DNA from: Bacteroidales bacterium
GTDB taxonomy: Bacteria; Bacteroidota; Bacteroidia; Bacteroidales; PXBB01
Length of the DNA: 55,579 bases
Assembly: GCA_028698995.1 (NCBI GenBank)
Contig: JAQVVM010000029.1
Span: 1 to 55,579, forward strand
Direction of reading: 5' to 3'
Shown one piece after another: positions 1 through 9,258 of the stretch (within the stretch, counting starts at the first letter, position 1; each line of letters starts with the position of its first letter). The translations under genes were made by a program, and so were the position numbers. Below the pieces are notes generated by a model that saw only the letters and a program-made list of their open reading frames with translations, ran no database searches and was not told the DNA's origin.

Positions 1-1
1 T

Positions 2-103
2 GCTGAAGGAAACAATAACATCATTCAAACTTTCTTAAGAAATAACAGAGGTTCAAGAAATTTAGATTTTTTCTACTTCAGATTATCTCAATTCTTATCT
101 TAG
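2..103 (+). CDS. possible 3' end of a gene cut by the window start
   Basis: The frame beginning at base 2 is open from the window edge for 33 codons and ends at TAG 101-103. The residues (AEGNNNIIQTF... ending RLSQFLS) have a normal-looking composition for this genome, but the piece is too short to recognise a family. It would converge with the minus-strand SRAP gene ending at 200. It could equally be a chance open frame; bases 104-199 show nothing else. Confidence 0.25.
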   Translation, partial: AEGNNNIIQTFLRNNRGSRNLDFFYFRLSQFLS

Positions 104-199
104 CACATCAAATAAAGAAAAAGCCTAAATGTTAAACATCCGCAAACCAGTATAAATCCAAATTTTGTCAGGTGTAAAAACAAAATACTCTTATTTTTT

Positions 200-925
200 T
201 CAGAACATTTCCAAAATTTGGGGATAATTAAATGGTTTTTGAACTTCGGGAACGTTGGTATTAGCATTTGGATTTGAAACAAGCTTACTGACAGTAAAAG
301 CTTTTAAAAAGCCATCAGGTAACGGTTTTAGCATAGTTTGAACATCTTTTTCAGACAAAGACATATCCAACCATTGTTTTTCATTCTCTTTTTCAAGTAT
401 GAGAGGCATTCTTTTTTTTGTATTATGAATTTCAGACATAAGCAGATTTGCTTGTGTTGTTACAATACTGAAAGTATTAAATACCTGTCCGGATTCAAGA
501 CAAGTCCACTTGCTATAAAGACCTCCCATTGCCATAATTTCATCAAAACCAGGTGTTATGAAAAATGGTTTTTTAATATTCTTGTTGTGCTGCCATTCAA
601 AAAAACCAGTAGAGGGCACCAAACAGCGTTTGGTCATCACTGAAAAGCGGAATGAGGGTTTCGAAAAAAGTGTTTCAGATTTTGCATTAAGTGTCAATGC
701 CCTTATCTGAATGGCCTCCTTCATTGTTTTAGCCCAATAGGGTATTAAACCCCATTTATATTCAGTTATATTTTGAGGATTTTCAGAAATTACAACCGGC
801 CAGGTAGGATAGGTAAAACCACTGGCATGATAAACAGGCTTGAATGTAAATTCTTTTTCAAAATGCGCATTGAAGCGGTTTTCAATTTTCTGAGCATCAA
901 CACTTAGGCTATTATGAAAACACAT
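200..925 (-). CDS. SRAP family protein (SOS response-associated peptidase, YedK/HMCES-like)
   Basis: A 241-residue protein of the SRAP family, whose members form a thiazolidine DNA-protein crosslink with abasic sites in single-stranded DNA and so shield them from strand breakage. All signature positions are visible: Cys2 directly after the start Met (it must become N-terminal after Met removal), Asn80 in TLNAKSET, Glu110 in VPSTGFFEW and His167 in the IHNTKKRMPLIL motif. Length is near the family norm of about 220. The catalytic Cys2 fixes the start codon. It lies 40 bases downstream of ispF on the same strand and could be the last gene of that transcript. No LexA-type operator is obvious. 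Family assignment is secure; a repair role here is inferred. Confidence 0.93.
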   Translation of the reverse strand: MCFHNSLSVDAQKIENRFNAHFEKEFTFKPVYHASGFTYPTWPVVISENPQNITEYKWGLIPYWAKTMKEAIQIRALTLNAKSETLFSKPSFRFSVMTKRCLVPSTGFFEWQHNKNIKKPFFITPGFDEIMAMGGLYSKWTCLESGQVFNTFSIVTTQANLLMSEIHNTKKRMPLILEKENEKQWLDMSLSEKDVQTMLKPLPDGFLKAFTVSKLVSNPNANTNVPEVQKPFNYPQILEMF

Positions 926-965
926 TGACCAATTTTTTAAGATATTATTGAACTAGAAGAGACCT

Positions 966-1445
966 TTATTTTTTCAATAACAGAACTACGGCATAGGCGC
1001 TTATACCTTCTTCAGTTCCCACAAAACCGAGTTTCTCTGTAGTTGTTGCCTTAATTGAAATATCACCAATGGGGATATTTAAAATGGGGCTGAGCGTTTT
1101 TGTCATTTCGTCAATATAAGGGGAGATTTTTGGTTTTTGCAAGCAAACTGTACAATCAATGTTATTTATAACATAATCTTTTGATGAAATGATTTCCATC
1201 GTTTTTTGTAAAAGAATTTTACTGTCAATATTTTTATACTGAACATCAGTATCGGGGAAATGACTTCCGATATCTTTCATGGCGGCTGCTCCTAGGAGGG
1301 CATCACAAATAGCATGAATTAGCACATCCGCATCAGAATGTCCCACAGCACCTTTTGTATGTGGTATAGAAATACCACCAATGAACAAAGTCCTGTTTTC
1401 TTCAAGACGGTGTACATCATATCCAAAACCAATTCTGAATTTCAC
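966..1445 (-). CDS. ispF: 2-C-methyl-D-erythritol 2,4-cyclodiphosphate synthase
   Basis: A 159-residue IspF, the MEP-pathway enzyme that converts 4-diphosphocytidyl-2-C-methyl-D-erythritol 2-phosphate into the cyclic 2,4-diphosphate with loss of CMP, supplying isoprenoid precursors. Visible landmarks are the metal ligands Asp10 and His12 in GYDVHR, the HSDADVLIHA segment (His44 the third ligand), FPDTD followed by YKNIDS, and TTTEKLGFVGTEEG near the C-terminus. Length is normal for the family. It sits 9 bases after the porV stop on the same strand, so it is probably co-transcribed with porV. No other MEP gene is in the window. The enzyme is cytosolic and acts as a trimer. Confidence 0.97.
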   Translation of the reverse strand: MKFRIGFGYDVHRLEENRTLFIGGISIPHTKGAVGHSDADVLIHAICDALLGAAAMKDIGSHFPDTDVQYKNIDSKILLQKTMEIISSKDYVINNIDCTVCLQKPKISPYIDEMTKTLSPILNIPIGDISIKATTTEKLGFVGTEEGISAYAVVLLLKK

Positions 1446-1454
1446 AAAAAATAA

Positions 1455-2696
1455 TTAATTGTTCTGTTCGGCAAATGCTACAAAATCAAACAATAATGAA
1501 AAACGCAGTGTGTTTTCTAGTGGATTGCGTTGTTCTGTAGGTATAAGATAGGCGAAATCAAGGCCAAATACATTGTATTTTAAACCTGCACCCAAAGTAA
1601 AATATTTTCTGTTACCTTTTGTAGCGTGTTCGTAAAAATAACCGGCTCGGATAGCAAATTGTTTATCGTACCAGTATTCAAGTCCGGCAGATATAGTAAT
1701 CTCTCTGACTTCCTCTTTAAAACCACCGGGAGCATCACTAAAAGAGCTAAACATACCACTTACAACTGATACATTAGGGTCTTTGCCCAAAAGAACTTCT
1801 CTTTTTCCATCGGGACCTTTAACAGGAGATCCATTGGTATCAAGTTTCCAGTAGGGTGGAGTTGGAACCAAAAGTTTGTTTAAATCAACCATTAAAGACA
1901 TAGAGTTGTATTGGTCAAGATCTATAGTTAAATTTGGACCGAGACGTAAATTGATAGGAATAAAATCGGTTTCAATATTTTCGGTATAAGAAATCTTTGT
2001 ACCAATATTTGAAATATTAACTCCAAAAGAAAACAAAGCATCATAAGAAGGTATTTCCAATGGTTTACTGTAAAATGCTGAAATGTCAGCAGCAACAGAT
2101 TGTCCCGGTCTTGATTTGGCACCTTGAACGTCGATTCCTCCTGTTAGGTTTGAAAAAATATATCTGAAAGCCACAGCTCCTGAAATATTCTCAGAAAAAA
2201 GTCTTGCATAGGTTAAATCAATGGCAAATTCATGGGGTTTAAATTCTCCAGTGGTATATCCATTTATATCGGTAAAAGTAATATCACCTAAAGAAAAATA
2301 AAGCATGGATGCTGCAACGGTTGATTGTTTGTCAATTCTTTTGTAACCTGTAAGGTAAGCCAAATTGATATCTGGGATCAAAGCTCTTAACCAAGGACTG
2401 TAAGACATTGAAAAGCCCATATCATTGTCAATAAAAGCATATTTTGCAGGATTCCAGTGCATGGAATTGGCATCTGGCTTTGAAGCCACTCCCGCATCGC
2501 CAAGAGCCCCTGCTCTTGCATCAGGTGCAATGAGCAAAAAGGGAACTGCTGTGGTTATTGTGTTTATTTGATTATCGAGATCCTGGACAGGATCCTGTCC
2601 TAAATTATTAGATTGATTTTGAGAAAATAGTGCTTTAACTGATGTTAATGAAATTAATGTTAGACAAATAACAAATAATTTGAGTGCCTTTTTCAT
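1455..2696 (-). CDS. porV: type IX secretion system outer membrane protein PorV (LptO)
   Basis: A 413-residue outer-membrane beta-barrel of the PorV/LptO family. In the T9SS, PorV collects cargo from the translocon and carries it to the PorU sortase, and is needed for A-LPS attachment. The N-terminus has a hydrophobic signal peptide (LFVICLTLISLTSVKALFSQ), then the PorV-typical region VPFLLIAPDARAGALGDAG followed by NSMHWNPAKYAF. The rest alternates as expected for barrel strands and ends in RFSLLFDFVAFAEQNN. It lies directly downstream of porU on the same strand, the same porU-porV adjacency known from Porphyromonas. A TAnnTTTG promoter box sits about 20 bases upstream, so it can be transcribed separately. 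Confidence 0.95.
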   Translation of the reverse strand: MKKALKLFVICLTLISLTSVKALFSQNQSNNLGQDPVQDLDNQINTITTAVPFLLIAPDARAGALGDAGVASKPDANSMHWNPAKYAFIDNDMGFSMSYSPWLRALIPDINLAYLTGYKRIDKQSTVAASMLYFSLGDITFTDINGYTTGEFKPHEFAIDLTYARLFSENISGAVAFRYIFSNLTGGIDVQGAKSRPGQSVAADISAFYSKPLEIPSYDALFSFGVNISNIGTKISYTENIETDFIPINLRLGPNLTIDLDQYNSMSLMVDLNKLLVPTPPYWKLDTNGSPVKGPDGKREVLLGKDPNVSVVSGMFSSFSDAPGGFKEEVREITISAGLEYWYDKQFAIRAGYFYEHATKGNRKYFTLGAGLKYNVFGLDFAYLIPTEQRNPLENTLRFSLLFDFVAFAEQNN

Positions 2697-2716
2697 TCCT
2701 GTTTTGTTTTAAAATG

Positions 2717-2724
2717 CAAATATA
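2717..2724 (-). promoter_or_regulatory. -7 promoter box (TATATTTG) upstream of porV
   Basis: Plus-strand CAAATATA reads TATATTTG on the minus strand and fits the Bacteroidota TAnnTTTG element. It is about 20 bases before the porV ATG. No convincing -33 element was identified. Confidence 0.4.
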
Positions 2725-2852
2725 ACGATTTTTTTTATACTTTATTTCTTTTATTGTTTTACTGCCTTTAAAAAATTGAATTTTTAAAGACATCATTTAT
2801 AATATACTTCTGATATTCAGGTATTTACAAGATTTCATCAAATTTAAAAACA

Positions 2853-5800
2853 TTATTTTAAAATGATTAATTTTTCAGTTTTCTCGGCTATACGTCCATC
2901 TTCGGTTTTTACAAGCAATCGGTAAATATAAACACCTTTTCCAATGGGCTCACCATAATCATTGCAACCGTTCCATTCGATGGGTTCAGTTTTAAAACCG
3001 CTTGTATTAATGGTTTCATTAATGGTTTTAACAGTAAGTCCTGACATTGATATAATTTGAATTTCGATATCGAGTGCTTCGCAAGATTGATTGTGTTCAA
3101 AAACAAAATAGGTTCTGTCGCTGAAAGGATTAGGATAATTAAGCAAGTGTTTTATTGCAAGCTCTTCGGAGTCGGTAACAAAAAATTCAAGATAGGCTTC
3201 AGAAGAATTATTATGAACATCCCATACTTTAAATCTCACATTGTGTAAGCCTTCGGTCAGATCATAGAACGGATACATGACCTTGCCACTTTTGTAATTG
3301 TCGAGATCAGCCTCATAATAATCGTTCATGACGATTACTCTGGTAGAGTTATCATCAAGGATGGTTGTAATATCGTGACCAATACCATTTCCGGTTGTGT
3401 TGATACCACTTTCGTCATTAAGATAAGCCAAAAGAATAGGGTTTTTATCGGTAATGCCACCAAATACAAAAATATCATCATTCATAAATAAGTTTATTTC
3501 CGGTCCCTCATTATCAGGGGTACTGTTTTCATCATATCCTCCAATAAGAAAACCTTCAAAAAAACCGTTTGCATCTCTGATGCCATCTTCGGCATAATAG
3601 CTGATTTTCCCAACACCGTGTTGATATGAAATATCTTTAGGGACAATAAACTCAAATTCAAAATCACCGTTTACAACACTTGCTTTTCCTTTAAACAGGA
3701 TATTTTTTTGCAGTGTAAAAGCAAATGGAGAGCTGCCTTGATCATTGGCTAATGATGTTATACCGGAAGGTTTGTCGTAAACTGTAGGATAAATAGTGCC
3801 ATTAAAATCTGTGAGCTTACTCCCATTAAGGTCTGTCACATATCCCTGAATAACGACTTTTGATAAAGCCTTCATGGTATCGGGACAGCTTGTTGTCAGG
3901 ATGTTAAACTCAGGATAGGCCAATTTCAAAGCGGGGTCACCAAAAAGTACAAAATTTCTGATAGAAGAAATATTGCCAATAGAATTCTTTGAAAGTTTCA
4001 TCAGGTCACCTAAAGAAGGATATTCATTGCTTACTTTTTCGAAGACATAACTATAAAAACTTTTATTTAAGGCAAAATTAGTATTTGCAAAAGCCAGTCT
4101 TGTGGTTGAGAAAAGAGCTATGCCTCCGCCATTTGGATTGAGAAACACATGTTCTCCGGCTGAAATTCTGTTTGGGTCGTCAAAGCGACTGAACTCACAG
4201 GTAGCAGTAACAAAAGCCGGCATGTTATATTTATTCTGCCAGGAGTTGATGTCTGAAATTTCAAGGACCCTTTCATGTCCCCAGCCTAATTCACCACCAT
4301 GGCCGGTATAATTGATTATTAAAGCGCCTTTTTGTACCCTGTTGTTAATGGCATCGTTAACCTCGGGATAACGTTGACCTCCTGCATTTGTTTCCTGTAA
4401 GTATGAATCAAAATATATCTTGTCAATATTGTAATTTCTGTCAATGGTATCAACCATATTGGCGAGATATTCTGCCTGCGAAATGTGTAAATTACCATCT
4501 TCATCATCTGCAACAAAACAAATGCTGTTACGCCAGTCACCATAATTTGAAATGCTTCCGGTAAAATCAGTACAACCTTCATTAATTGTTTTCAGGTTTT
4601 TTTGGGCAAGGTAAATCACGGTCTTATTAACGGCATTTCGGGCTTCCTCTACAGTTTGAACGACATAGCGGCCTACACCAATATCCAGGGTCCCTTCTGA
4701 ATTAAGTCCTTCTCCAGAAGTTAAAAGTCCATAAAAATCGTCTGTTACATAAGAACTTGTAGGTTCAAGTGAATTCAGCGACTGGTATGTGGGAATGAAA
4801 TTGGTGTTGTTCGAAACCCTGTTTTTATTGTCGTAGGATCCATCTCCAAAAAGTAAAAGATATTTTGGTTTTTCATCTTCATTAGTAGCTCTGTCGAAAA
4901 ACATCTTTGCAAAATCCCTTATGGCAGTAGCATCGGGTACTCCAGATGAGAATTCATTATAAACCTGTTCAGTAACAACCACAGCTACTGACAAATCCTG
5001 AACGTTGTAATGTTCTAACGCTAATCTTTGTGCTTCATCCAGAAAGAGCGGATGGGTAACAATGAGCATATCATACTGCCCCAATCCATGCAAATTCTGA
5101 TTAGGGATTTTGCCTAAAAAATCGGGAGCGGGATATGAGGAAGCATCGTGGGCAATAAACTGTCTTAGCGAATCACTTCCCAAAACAAAACGCAGTTGAT
5201 TTCCGTTTAACTCATGTTGAACGTGTGTAATATTGAGGGGGTCAGTGATTTCCCAAATGGTTACAGCACTGTTGGCATTACCCATGATATATTCCGTGAT
5301 GTTACCTGCGCCAATAACTTCTGTGTTTCTGAAAGCCATCTGAGAACCCGAAAATATAAGGTTTCTTTCAAAATTAAATTGTAAATTATTGAGCCATCCT
5401 TTTGAATTATTTGTGGGCTTATTATATTTAACAGTCACGTTTAAGCTTTGACCTGAAGCGGTGAAAGAAATTGTATCAGACGACATGCGCGCATAACTTG
5501 AGGTATAACTTGTAGGAACTGATGCTACGAGTATATTCAACTGGTTTCCACCTGCATTAACATTAAAAGTGCTGTTCTGGAATGAGCGTGCAGCAACATT
5601 GGTTCTCAAATGTATTTTTGACCCTGTTTTGATATTTGTAAAAGTAAAGGGGAAAGTGTACTCTGTCTGAATATCGAAACTCTCTCCGAACCATTCTTTG
5701 CCGGAATGAATAAGGTTTTCCAAATCTTTTTCATGATAGGCATAATCATGAAAGCTGTTTGCAGTATGGGTTGGAGCAGTTGTAAGGGAAGGTTGTTGTT

Positions 5801-6713
5801 GAATTCTTTTCCCTTGCCCATGATCTGCCGTCAGAAAGTAGCAGGTTTTGTCGGTATAGTGATGCAGTTGATGGGAGAACAATGTCGTTGTTGTGTCGAA
5901 AATACGCTCATGTGGGGACTCTGCAAAAAACAAAATATAGTCTGTTGTATTAAAAACACCGTCGTTTTCTCCGAAAACAAAAATGGCATTTTCAACAAGG
6001 TCATCATGTCTGAAATCATCATTCGATTCTGGCAGCATACCTCCTCCATTGCCATAAATTCGAATATGCTGTGGGTTTATACTACCGGCATTGATGCCCA
6101 TAGCAACCAAATCATCATAAGAAATTTTATGAATACCTCCACCACTAACACATAACTTATATATATTGCCGGATGCTAGTACAGATGTTTGAGCATAGGA
6201 TTTAGGAACTGCACCACCCTTTTGAACAAAATCGTAAGTCTGAGAAAGATTAAAAGCAATAAGTTTTTCAATTTGCCCTGTGTGGCTATTCTTTCTTAAA
6301 GGAACGAAGCTTAAAGTTGCAAAATAGTTTCTGTCTTCATTTAGGATTTTTGTAATCACTTGAATGTCTTCTTTAATTATCTGATTATCAGACACCAACA
6401 TGGCTTCATCGGCCTCAAGAGGCACAAAAACGGTGTTTTGGAGTTCGACCTTAAGTTCAATATCGGAGAATGGTAATGATATTCTATTATAGTATAAAGG
6501 CAATAAACCGGTTGAAAAATCGTACAATGCTCCTTCAAACGACAGAAAAGTTTGTTTCTCTGTATCAGAAAGATTGATGCTTTTGATACCCTGCCATTGG
6601 ATAACATATTCTCTGTCTGAAATATCTGAAGTATCTACGGTACTGTTTTGTGCAGCAGTTAGAAAATATGTCAAAAAGAAAAAAACAGTGAATGGAAACT
6701 TGATTCTCTGCAT
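2853..6713 (-). CDS. porU: type IX secretion system sortase PorU (C25-like cysteine peptidase)
   Basis: A 1286-residue PorU, the cell-surface signal peptidase/sortase that removes the C-terminal sorting domain of T9SS cargo and attaches the cargo to A-LPS. After a signal peptide (FTVFFFLTYFLTAAQ) comes a long beta-rich N-terminal region, then a gingipain-like (C25) catalytic domain with the dyad visible as His805 in NYTGHGGELGW and Cys839 in VTATCEFSRFDDP. The C-terminus carries its own sorting-type domain (LLNYPNPFSDRTYF ... GKGVYIYRLLV). Length is close to known PorU proteins. porV follows 156 bases downstream. Several long antisense open frames overlap it and are shadows. Confidence 0.96.
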   Translation of the reverse strand: MQRIKFPFTVFFFLTYFLTAAQNSTVDTSDISDREYVIQWQGIKSINLSDTEKQTFLSFEGALYDFSTGLLPLYYNRISLPFSDIELKVELQNTVFVPLEADEAMLVSDNQIIKEDIQVITKILNEDRNYFATLSFVPLRKNSHTGQIEKLIAFNLSQTYDFVQKGGAVPKSYAQTSVLASGNIYKLCVSGGGIHKISYDDLVAMGINAGSINPQHIRIYGNGGGMLPESNDDFRHDDLVENAIFVFGENDGVFNTTDYILFFAESPHERIFDTTTTLFSHQLHHYTDKTCYFLTADHGQGKRIQQQPSLTTAPTHTANSFHDYAYHEKDLENLIHSGKEWFGESFDIQTEYTFPFTFTNIKTGSKIHLRTNVAARSFQNSTFNVNAGGNQLNILVASVPTSYTSSYARMSSDTISFTASGQSLNVTVKYNKPTNNSKGWLNNLQFNFERNLIFSGSQMAFRNTEVIGAGNITEYIMGNANSAVTIWEITDPLNITHVQHELNGNQLRFVLGSDSLRQFIAHDASSYPAPDFLGKIPNQNLHGLGQYDMLIVTHPLFLDEAQRLALEHYNVQDLSVAVVVTEQVYNEFSSGVPDATAIRDFAKMFFDRATNEDEKPKYLLLFGDGSYDNKNRVSNNTNFIPTYQSLNSLEPTSSYVTDDFYGLLTSGEGLNSEGTLDIGVGRYVVQTVEEARNAVNKTVIYLAQKNLKTINEGCTDFTGSISNYGDWRNSICFVADDEDGNLHISQAEYLANMVDTIDRNYNIDKIYFDSYLQETNAGGQRYPEVNDAINNRVQKGALIINYTGHGGELGWGHERVLEISDINSWQNKYNMPAFVTATCEFSRFDDPNRISAGEHVFLNPNGGGIALFSTTRLAFANTNFALNKSFYSYVFEKVSNEYPSLGDLMKLSKNSIGNISSIRNFVLFGDPALKLAYPEFNILTTSCPDTMKALSKVVIQGYVTDLNGSKLTDFNGTIYPTVYDKPSGITSLANDQGSSPFAFTLQKNILFKGKASVVNGDFEFEFIVPKDISYQHGVGKISYYAEDGIRDANGFFEGFLIGGYDENSTPDNEGPEINLFMNDDIFVFGGITDKNPILLAYLNDESGINTTGNGIGHDITTILDDNSTRVIVMNDYYEADLDNYKSGKVMYPFYDLTEGLHNVRFKVWDVHNNSSEAYLEFFVTDSEELAIKHLLNYPNPFSDRTYFVFEHNQSCEALDIEIQIISMSGLTVKTINETINTSGFKTEPIEWNGCNDYGEPIGKGVYIYRLLVKTEDGRIAEKTEKLIILK

Positions 6714-6776
6714 ATTGAAAATTGTTCTTTGTTAAAATTAGTGAAAACTAAACGCTGTTTTTTAAGAAAAATTATA

Positions 6777-6784
6777 CAAAGGTA
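6777..6784 (-). promoter_or_regulatory. -7 promoter box (TACCTTTG) between the lolA-like gene and porU
   Basis: Plus-strand CAAAGGTA reads TACCTTTG on the minus strand. It matches TAnnTTTG and lies about 64 bases before the porU ATG, suggesting porU can be transcribed independently of the upstream ACP-to-LolA operon. Confidence 0.35.
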
Positions 6785-6797
6785 TTTAAAAAGGTAC

Positions 6798-7445
6798 TTA
6801 CTGGAACCTGAAAACATCATTTCTGACATTTTCATTTAATGTTTTATTGATAAAAGAAATGCTTGTAAAATCTTCTCCCGATTCGTACATGACAATTTCA
6901 GAAAGAGAATAATCAGTTTTGTCGAAGTATAAATCAATGGGGCCCAAGAGGCCTTCCCCTTCAGTCAATGGTTCCAATCTGACAAAATAGAGCGTATTAT
7001 TTTCTTTATAAGAAACGGAAAAATCATTTTCTGCAGCATCCAAATCACCCAGAATAAAGCGAAACATCACTTCTCCAAGGTTTTTAAAAACCTGATTTGA
7101 TTGAGCATCATATTCCTTGCTGCTTGAATCATCTTTAACAAAGGCTTTGTTTTTTGAAAAAATAATCAGATACTTATAGGGTTCTGTGTATTCCCAGCGG
7201 ATGGAAGAAGGTTTTTTGAACCAGAATTGTCCTTTGGAAATAATAACTTCGGTCATGAGGGCAATTTGTCGTTTCTGAATAAAGTCACAGACAATGGTTC
7301 TGGTGTTTCTTGACGCATTTTGAAGTGCACTTTTGAAACTATCAGTATCGGCTATTGGAACAAAATCCACCTGAGCATTTGAAAAAAAGGTTATAAAAAA
7401 CAACGAAATGATAATGCTGTTTTTTTTATTAATTAGTTTAATCAT
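6798..7445 (-). CDS. LolA-like outer membrane lipoprotein carrier protein
   Basis: A 215-residue periplasmic protein of the LolA fold, with a signal peptide (IIISLFFITFFSNAQ) and the typical LolA sequence flow: FIQKRQIALMTEVIISKGQFWF, SSIRWEYTEPYKYLIIF, and a C-terminal half with LDLYFDKTDY-type strands. LolA shuttles lipidated or hydrophobic molecules across the periplasm. It is the last gene of the ACP-ketosynthase operon and its start overlaps the deacetylase gene by 8 bases. LolA-like proteins recur in aryl-polyene and flexirubin gene clusters, so it may carry the operon's lipid product rather than lipoproteins. That substrate assignment is inference; the fold assignment is fairly firm. 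Confidence 0.85.
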   Translation of the reverse strand: MIKLINKKNSIIISLFFITFFSNAQVDFVPIADTDSFKSALQNASRNTRTIVCDFIQKRQIALMTEVIISKGQFWFKKPSSIRWEYTEPYKYLIIFSKNKAFVKDDSSSKEYDAQSNQVFKNLGEVMFRFILGDLDAAENDFSVSYKENNTLYFVRLEPLTEGEGLLGPIDLYFDKTDYSLSEIVMYESGEDFTSISFINKTLNENVRNDVFRFQ

Positions 7446-8211
7446 AAGCTTGAATTTTAAGCAATCTATCTAACTCAATAATTTGATAATTGTTATTAAT
7501 AATAAAATCTAAAAAATCTGTAAGAACTTCTTTTGAGATACCATTTACATCGTGCAGCAGAACAATACAGCCTGGTTTGAGCTTCCTTTTTAAATTGTTA
7601 AGAAGTTTTTTATTGTTTTTTGTGACAGTATCCATTGAACGTAGGGACCATCCGACAGTAATATAATTCATTATTTTCACTGCTTTACTGAGGGGGGGAT
7701 TTGTAACACCATAGGGTGGACGAAAAAGTTTAACTTCTTTTCCTGTGATGTCCTTAATCAAAGTTTCTGTTTTTGTGAGCTCTTCAATCATTTTCTGAGC
7801 AGAAAAAAAATCAAACCAGAAATGATGTGAATATGAGTGGTTCCCGATAAGATGCCCCTCATCAACCAAACGTTTTACAACATCTTTGTGCGTTTCAATA
7901 TTTTTACCAACACAAAAAAAGCCAGCCTTTACATTGTAAGCTTTTAAAACATCTAAAATGACATCGGTATTTTTAGATGGACCATCATCAAAAGTAAGAG
8001 CTATTAATTTTTCATGGGTATCTGCCTTACAAATTGTTTTTATAAAAACGCCCGAACATATATTTGATGCCCCGAAAACAATATAGGAAATCAATCCTGA
8101 AATCAAAAAAAGATAGGGAATCCAACCCATGTCATAGAAATAGAAGTTTAATGCAAAGAGCACTGTCAGAAAACCTGCGAAAACAAGCACAACAGTTCTA
8201 AATGAGCTCAT
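7438..8211 (-). CDS. polysaccharide deacetylase family protein (NodB domain, membrane-anchored)
   Basis: A 257-residue carbohydrate esterase 4 (NodB-fold) protein. Two hydrophobic segments at about residues 6-25 and 31-50 anchor it in the membrane. The metal-dependent deacetylase motifs are intact: TFDDGP with Asp75/Asp76, GNHSYSHH with His125 and His129, RPPYG, and LHDV near the C-terminus. It would remove N- or O-acetyl groups from a glycan or glycolipid outside the cytoplasmic membrane. It overlaps the preceding chain-length-factor gene by 14 bases and the following lolA-like gene by 8, so the three are translationally coupled. Its place in an ACP/ketosynthase operon suggests it acts on or with that lipid product; the substrate is unknown. 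Confidence 0.88.
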   Translation of the reverse strand: MSSFRTVVLVFAGFLTVLFALNFYFYDMGWIPYLFLISGLISYIVFGASNICSGVFIKTICKADTHEKLIALTFDDGPSKNTDVILDVLKAYNVKAGFFCVGKNIETHKDVVKRLVDEGHLIGNHSYSHHFWFDFFSAQKMIEELTKTETLIKDITGKEVKLFRPPYGVTNPPLSKAVKIMNYITVGWSLRSMDTVTKNNKKLLNNLKRKLKPGCIVLLHDVNGISKEVLTDFLDFIINNNYQIIELDRLLKIQAYD

Positions 8212-9256
8212 AACGAATTAATACAAGGGAATGGTTTATGTTCTGAAAATGATTGTATAACAAAATGTTATTTAATCGCTTCGGTGACTGCTTATTAACT
8301 TTGACATTATCGGGCACATTTTGCTTTCTGAGAATCTCAGCGGCTAAAGCAAGTCCGAAAGAAGAAGCTGTTTGATACTCCCCACACAGATGTTTAAAAA
8401 AGGCTAAAGCCGAATGAGGGAAATGTCCACTTGATAAATCAGTATATAAACTGTCGGTTTTGTTGTCTCCGCTGTAGCCAAGCATTAATAGGTCAATATC
8501 TTCGGGCTGACAATTGTTTTCTTTTAGAAACTCAACCACCTGATTTTTAACACCCATACTGTTTTCTTTGCAGTTCCAAGTTTTCAGTGCAACAATTTCA
8601 ATGTTATTGTTTTCATTTTTTTCGGATGAAAGGAAAAAAAATGTGGCACCTTCGCCTGCAATACTGCCTTTTGTGGTGCTTTTAAGAATATCATAATTCA
8701 TGGCAACATCACTTTTCCATAGACCAAGTCGTTTCTGAATATGGAAAGAATTTTCGGTCAACTCGTCAATACCTGCAAGCAGGACTGAATTGGCTGATTT
8801 TTCCTGAAGCAACATGATGCTGTCAAGTAAAGCACTTTCAAAAGACAAACCCCTATGTGAATATGTAACATTGTAGGCGTGACATTTTAAGAACAAAGAA
8901 ATCTGGGAACTTACGGTATTATGTGTTGATTGTATAAACGGGGTGGGATTCAGAAATTTTTCTTCATTTTTTATCATGGTAATCAGAAACTTTTCGGTAT
9001 CTTCAATACAACCCAATCCTGTCCCTGTAACAATGGCCTCTGGCATGTCGGTTCCGGCTTTTTCAAGACAGGACTTTGCACCATAAATGCCCTTTTTCAC
9101 AATACGACTCATACGGCGGGAGACCATCGGATCTATATATTTTCTGTAATCAGGTTCTACAGCTTTAAAGTAGCCATTTTGGGGTGTTGGTAAAGCATCT
9201 GAAATATCGGTACCAAGAGGAGAAATACAACTTAAACTTTTGATGTAAACAGCCAT
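8198..9256 (-). CDS. beta-ketoacyl synthase-like protein lacking catalytic residues (chain-length-factor type)
   Basis: A 352-residue thiolase-fold ketosynthase relative. The fold is recognisable (MAVYIKSLSCISPLGTDIS at the N-terminus, IVTGTGLGCIEDTEKFL, THNTVSSQISLFL, IAGEGATFFFLS), but the active-site triad is absent. The nucleophile loop reads VTYSHRGLSFES with no Cys, the first His loop reads MLGYSGDNKTD instead of VHGTGT, and the second reads LCGEYQTASS instead of GHTLGAAG. It is also shorter than active KAS enzymes. Together with the adjacent intact ketosynthase this fits a chain-length factor that heterodimerises with it, as in aryl-polyene and type II polyketide systems. It starts 2 bases after the ketosynthase stop. 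The role is inferred from residues and context. Confidence 0.85.
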   Translation of the reverse strand: MAVYIKSLSCISPLGTDISDALPTPQNGYFKAVEPDYRKYIDPMVSRRMSRIVKKGIYGAKSCLEKAGTDMPEAIVTGTGLGCIEDTEKFLITMIKNEEKFLNPTPFIQSTHNTVSSQISLFLKCHAYNVTYSHRGLSFESALLDSIMLLQEKSANSVLLAGIDELTENSFHIQKRLGLWKSDVAMNYDILKSTTKGSIAGEGATFFFLSSEKNENNNIEIVALKTWNCKENSMGVKNQVVEFLKENNCQPEDIDLLMLGYSGDNKTDSLYTDLSSGHFPHSALAFFKHLCGEYQTASSFGLALAAEILRKQNVPDNVKVNKQSPKRLNNILLYNHFQNINHSLVLIRYELI

Positions 9257-9258
9257 AA

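Noticed and set aside
5706..6155. 149-residue open frame on the plus strand
   Set aside because: It is antisense inside porU, has no family resemblance and unlikely composition; a shadow of the PorU reading frame.
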